Source: Verrucomicrobiota bacterium
GTDB taxonomy: Bacteria > Verrucomicrobiota > Verrucomicrobiia > Limisphaerales > UBA1100
Direction: 5' to 3'
DNA: 7,605 nucleotides
Assembly: GCA_028872645.1 (NCBI GenBank)
Contig: JAPKDK010000138.1
Location: 1-7,605 of the forward strand
Under the pieces are notes generated by a model that did not search any database, was not told the DNA's origin, and was given only the letters and a program-made list of their open reading frames with translations. The translations under genes and the position numbers were made by a program. Shown here one piece after another: positions 6,996-7,605 of the stretch; the stretch's first letter is position 1, and each line of letters starts with the position of its first letter.

Positions 6996-7427
6996 ATGAA
7001 AATTAAAAAACTTTTTGGAATGGGATTGATGGTGGCGGCGCTGATGGCTTCGCCTGCGCGTGCGCAGGATGGCGCGCCGGATGCGAAACCGGAAGCTCGG
7101 GCGGTGGCAGCTGTCAAAACATTGAACACGGAAAAACAAGTTACGCTGCTTTACGTCAAAGGAATGACGTGACCTTCCTGCGCGATCGGCATCCGTGTGA
7201 AGCTGAAGAAACTGGATTTCATTGATACCAAACGTTTTAAGCGTGGAGTGGATATGGATGTAAAAATGCAATTGCTGACCGTGGCAATCAAGCAAGGGAA
7301 AAAACAAGATCCGCTTCTTATCGAGAAGGCCATTGATGATGCGGGCTACGATGCGGTGGAGTGGTATAGTTTGGACAAAGAAAAACTATTGCCGCATCCC
7401 TTCAAGCCTGCGCCGGAGAAAAAGTAA
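6996..7427 (+). CDS. Exported HMA-domain (MerP/CopZ-like) protein with in-frame TGA; probable selenoprotein
   Basis: Periplasmic metal-binding protein of 143 residues if the TGA at 7170–7172 is read as selenocysteine. MKIKKLFGMGLMVAALMASPARA is a Sec-type signal, with cleavage likely after Ala23. A short Ala/Pro linker follows, then one HMA domain from about residue 48 to 120. VTLLYVKGMT (49–58) leads into U59-P-S-C62, where family members have C-x-x-C. Then come AIGIRVKLKKLDF (helix 1), a middle strand with LLTVAI, and PLLIEKAIDDAGYDAVEW (helix 2 and last strand). The frame, the domain pattern and the Lys-rich character continue without change across the TGA, and the stop is TAA. There is no other cysteine. 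If TGA ended translation, only signal peptide plus a 35-residue stub would be made. ATG at 6996 is chosen for the signal peptide; AGGG lies too close before it to be a normal Shine-Dalgarno. The alternative is a nonsense mutation or sequencing error (see findings). Selenium use is inferred, not shown. Confidence 0.8.
7170..7172 (+). other. In-frame TGA, probable selenocysteine codon (residue 59)
   Basis: The TGA stands at the first cysteine of the HMA metal motif, giving G-M-T-U-P-S-C. Cys-to-Sec exchange at a redox or metal-binding Cys in a UxxC arrangement is the classical pattern for selenoproteins. TGA is used as the real stop of the sulfatase (6935–6937) and of the channel gene (TGA read at 3418–3416), and tryptophan is coded by TGG throughout, so a code change of TGA to Trp is unlikely. 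Confidence 0.75.
7174..7202 (+). promoter_or_regulatory. Candidate bacterial SECIS hairpin within the HMA coding sequence
   Basis: CTTC (7174–7177) pairs with GAAG (7199–7202). After a two-base bulge (CT, 7178–7179), GCGCG (7180–7184) pairs with CGTGT (7194–7198), including two G-U pairs. The loop is 7185–7193; A-U and U-A pairs can close it to a CGGC tetraloop (7187–7190) with C7193 bulged. A G within the first two loop bases is what bacterial SECIS elements require. The loop lies about 14 bases after the TGA, slightly nearer than the usual 16–37. An alternative fold pairs ATCCGT (7191–7196) with ACTGGAT (7211–7217), with T7213 bulged and a 14-base loop that starts with G, 24 bases after the TGA. 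I drew both folds by hand, without energy values. Confidence 0.4.
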
Positions 7428-7431
7428 TCGG

Positions 7432-7605
7432 ATGATCCGCAGGCTCATTTCGCCTCTTTCCATAATCGCTGTGTGGGCGGGCTTTAGTGCTATGCGACTC
7501 GCGGCGGATGAGCCGATCATGAACATGATGCCGCGTTGGTCGGGCGGTTGGGGGTATCAGTTCGTTCACGAATACCGCCACGAAAGCGACCTGTTGCTGG
7601 GCCGC
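7432..7605 (+). CDS. Exported protein, 5' part only; possible outer-membrane beta-barrel
   Basis: Fifty-eight codons without a stop, cut by the right edge. It starts MIRRLISPLSIIAVWAGFSA and has a likely signal-peptidase site after LAA (around residue 25, before DEP). The mature part begins with a Met-rich stretch, then MMPRWSGGWGYQFVHEYRHESDLLLGR, with alternating aromatic and polar residues as in a first barrel strand. By memory it resembles barrel proteins (Phenol_MetA_deg / 'transporter' annotations) found near metal efflux genes, but 33 mature residues are too few to assign it. The ATG lies four bases after the TAA of the HMA gene, so the two are almost certainly co-transcribed. GGAG at 7414–7417 is about 14 bases before the ATG, rather far for a ribosome site. 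Met and His residues near the N-terminus would fit a metal-related job, but this is inference. Confidence 0.7.
   Translation, partial: MIRRLISPLSIIAVWAGFSAMRLAADEPIMNMMPRWSGGWGYQFVHEYRHESDLLLGR

Noticed and set aside
7170..7172. TGA read as tryptophan through a variant genetic code
   Set aside because: TGA ends the sulfatase and the channel gene, Trp is TGG elsewhere, and Trp at this motif position would destroy the metal site.
7205..7223. A/T-rich hairpin GAAA–TTTC with loop CTGGA as the SECIS
   Set aside because: Its loop is about 39 bases after the TGA and lacks G in the first two loop positions.
6981..7427. Two separate small genes (to 7172 and from 7197), or a pseudogene
   Set aside because: Both pieces are in one frame, form a single HMA domain only when joined, and the break is precisely at the motif Cys. 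A nonsense mutation is not excluded, but recoding explains the position better.

Overview
This window carries a heavy-metal handling region from a Gram-negative bacterium. Three things suggest the Planctomycetota–Verrucomicrobiota side of the tree: the type of secreted sulfatase, the style of the small Cys/His-rich secreted protein that precedes the efflux operon, and the near absence of Shine-Dalgarno motifs before the starts. This placement is inference; there is no rRNA or other marker gene here.

Left part, minus strand (about 5250 down to 1). This is a four-gene operon read right to left. It begins with a small secreted Cys/His-rich protein, followed by a TolC-type outer-membrane lipoprotein (CzcC-like), a lipid-anchored periplasmic adaptor (CzcB/CusB-like) and the first 610 codons of an RND metal pump (CzcA-like), which runs off the left edge. 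The CzcC- and CzcB-like genes overlap by four bases (ATGA). Together the last three should form an envelope-spanning proton-driven exporter for divalent cations. Sequence features of the pump favour the Zn/Co/Cd (HME1) type over the Cu/Ag type.

Middle, plus strand (5303–6937). A complete secreted S1-family sulfatase is divergent from the efflux operon. It has a formylglycine-type active-site motif and no obvious link to metals. The roughly 90 bases between the two transcripts hold a candidate promoter and a small dyad.

Right part, plus strand (6996–7605). This is the most unusual part of the window. A heavy-metal-associated (HMA, MerP/CopZ-like) domain protein with a signal peptide is interrupted by one in-frame TGA, placed exactly at the first cysteine of the metal-binding GMTCxxC motif. 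Coding quality is unbroken on both sides of it, and other genes in the window use TGA as an ordinary stop. The best reading is a selenoprotein of 143 residues with a U-P-S-C metal site. A plausible SECIS-type hairpin lies directly downstream of the TGA, inside the coding sequence. A gene finder without recoding would report two short fragments or nothing. Four bases after its stop, a further exported protein begins and runs off the right edge; it may be an outer-membrane barrel and is probably in the same operon.

The two flanks suggest a metal resistance or homeostasis locus in which a Sec-containing periplasmic metal binder works near an RND exporter. That functional link is inferred from proximity only. 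No stretch of more than 300 bases lacks a gene.
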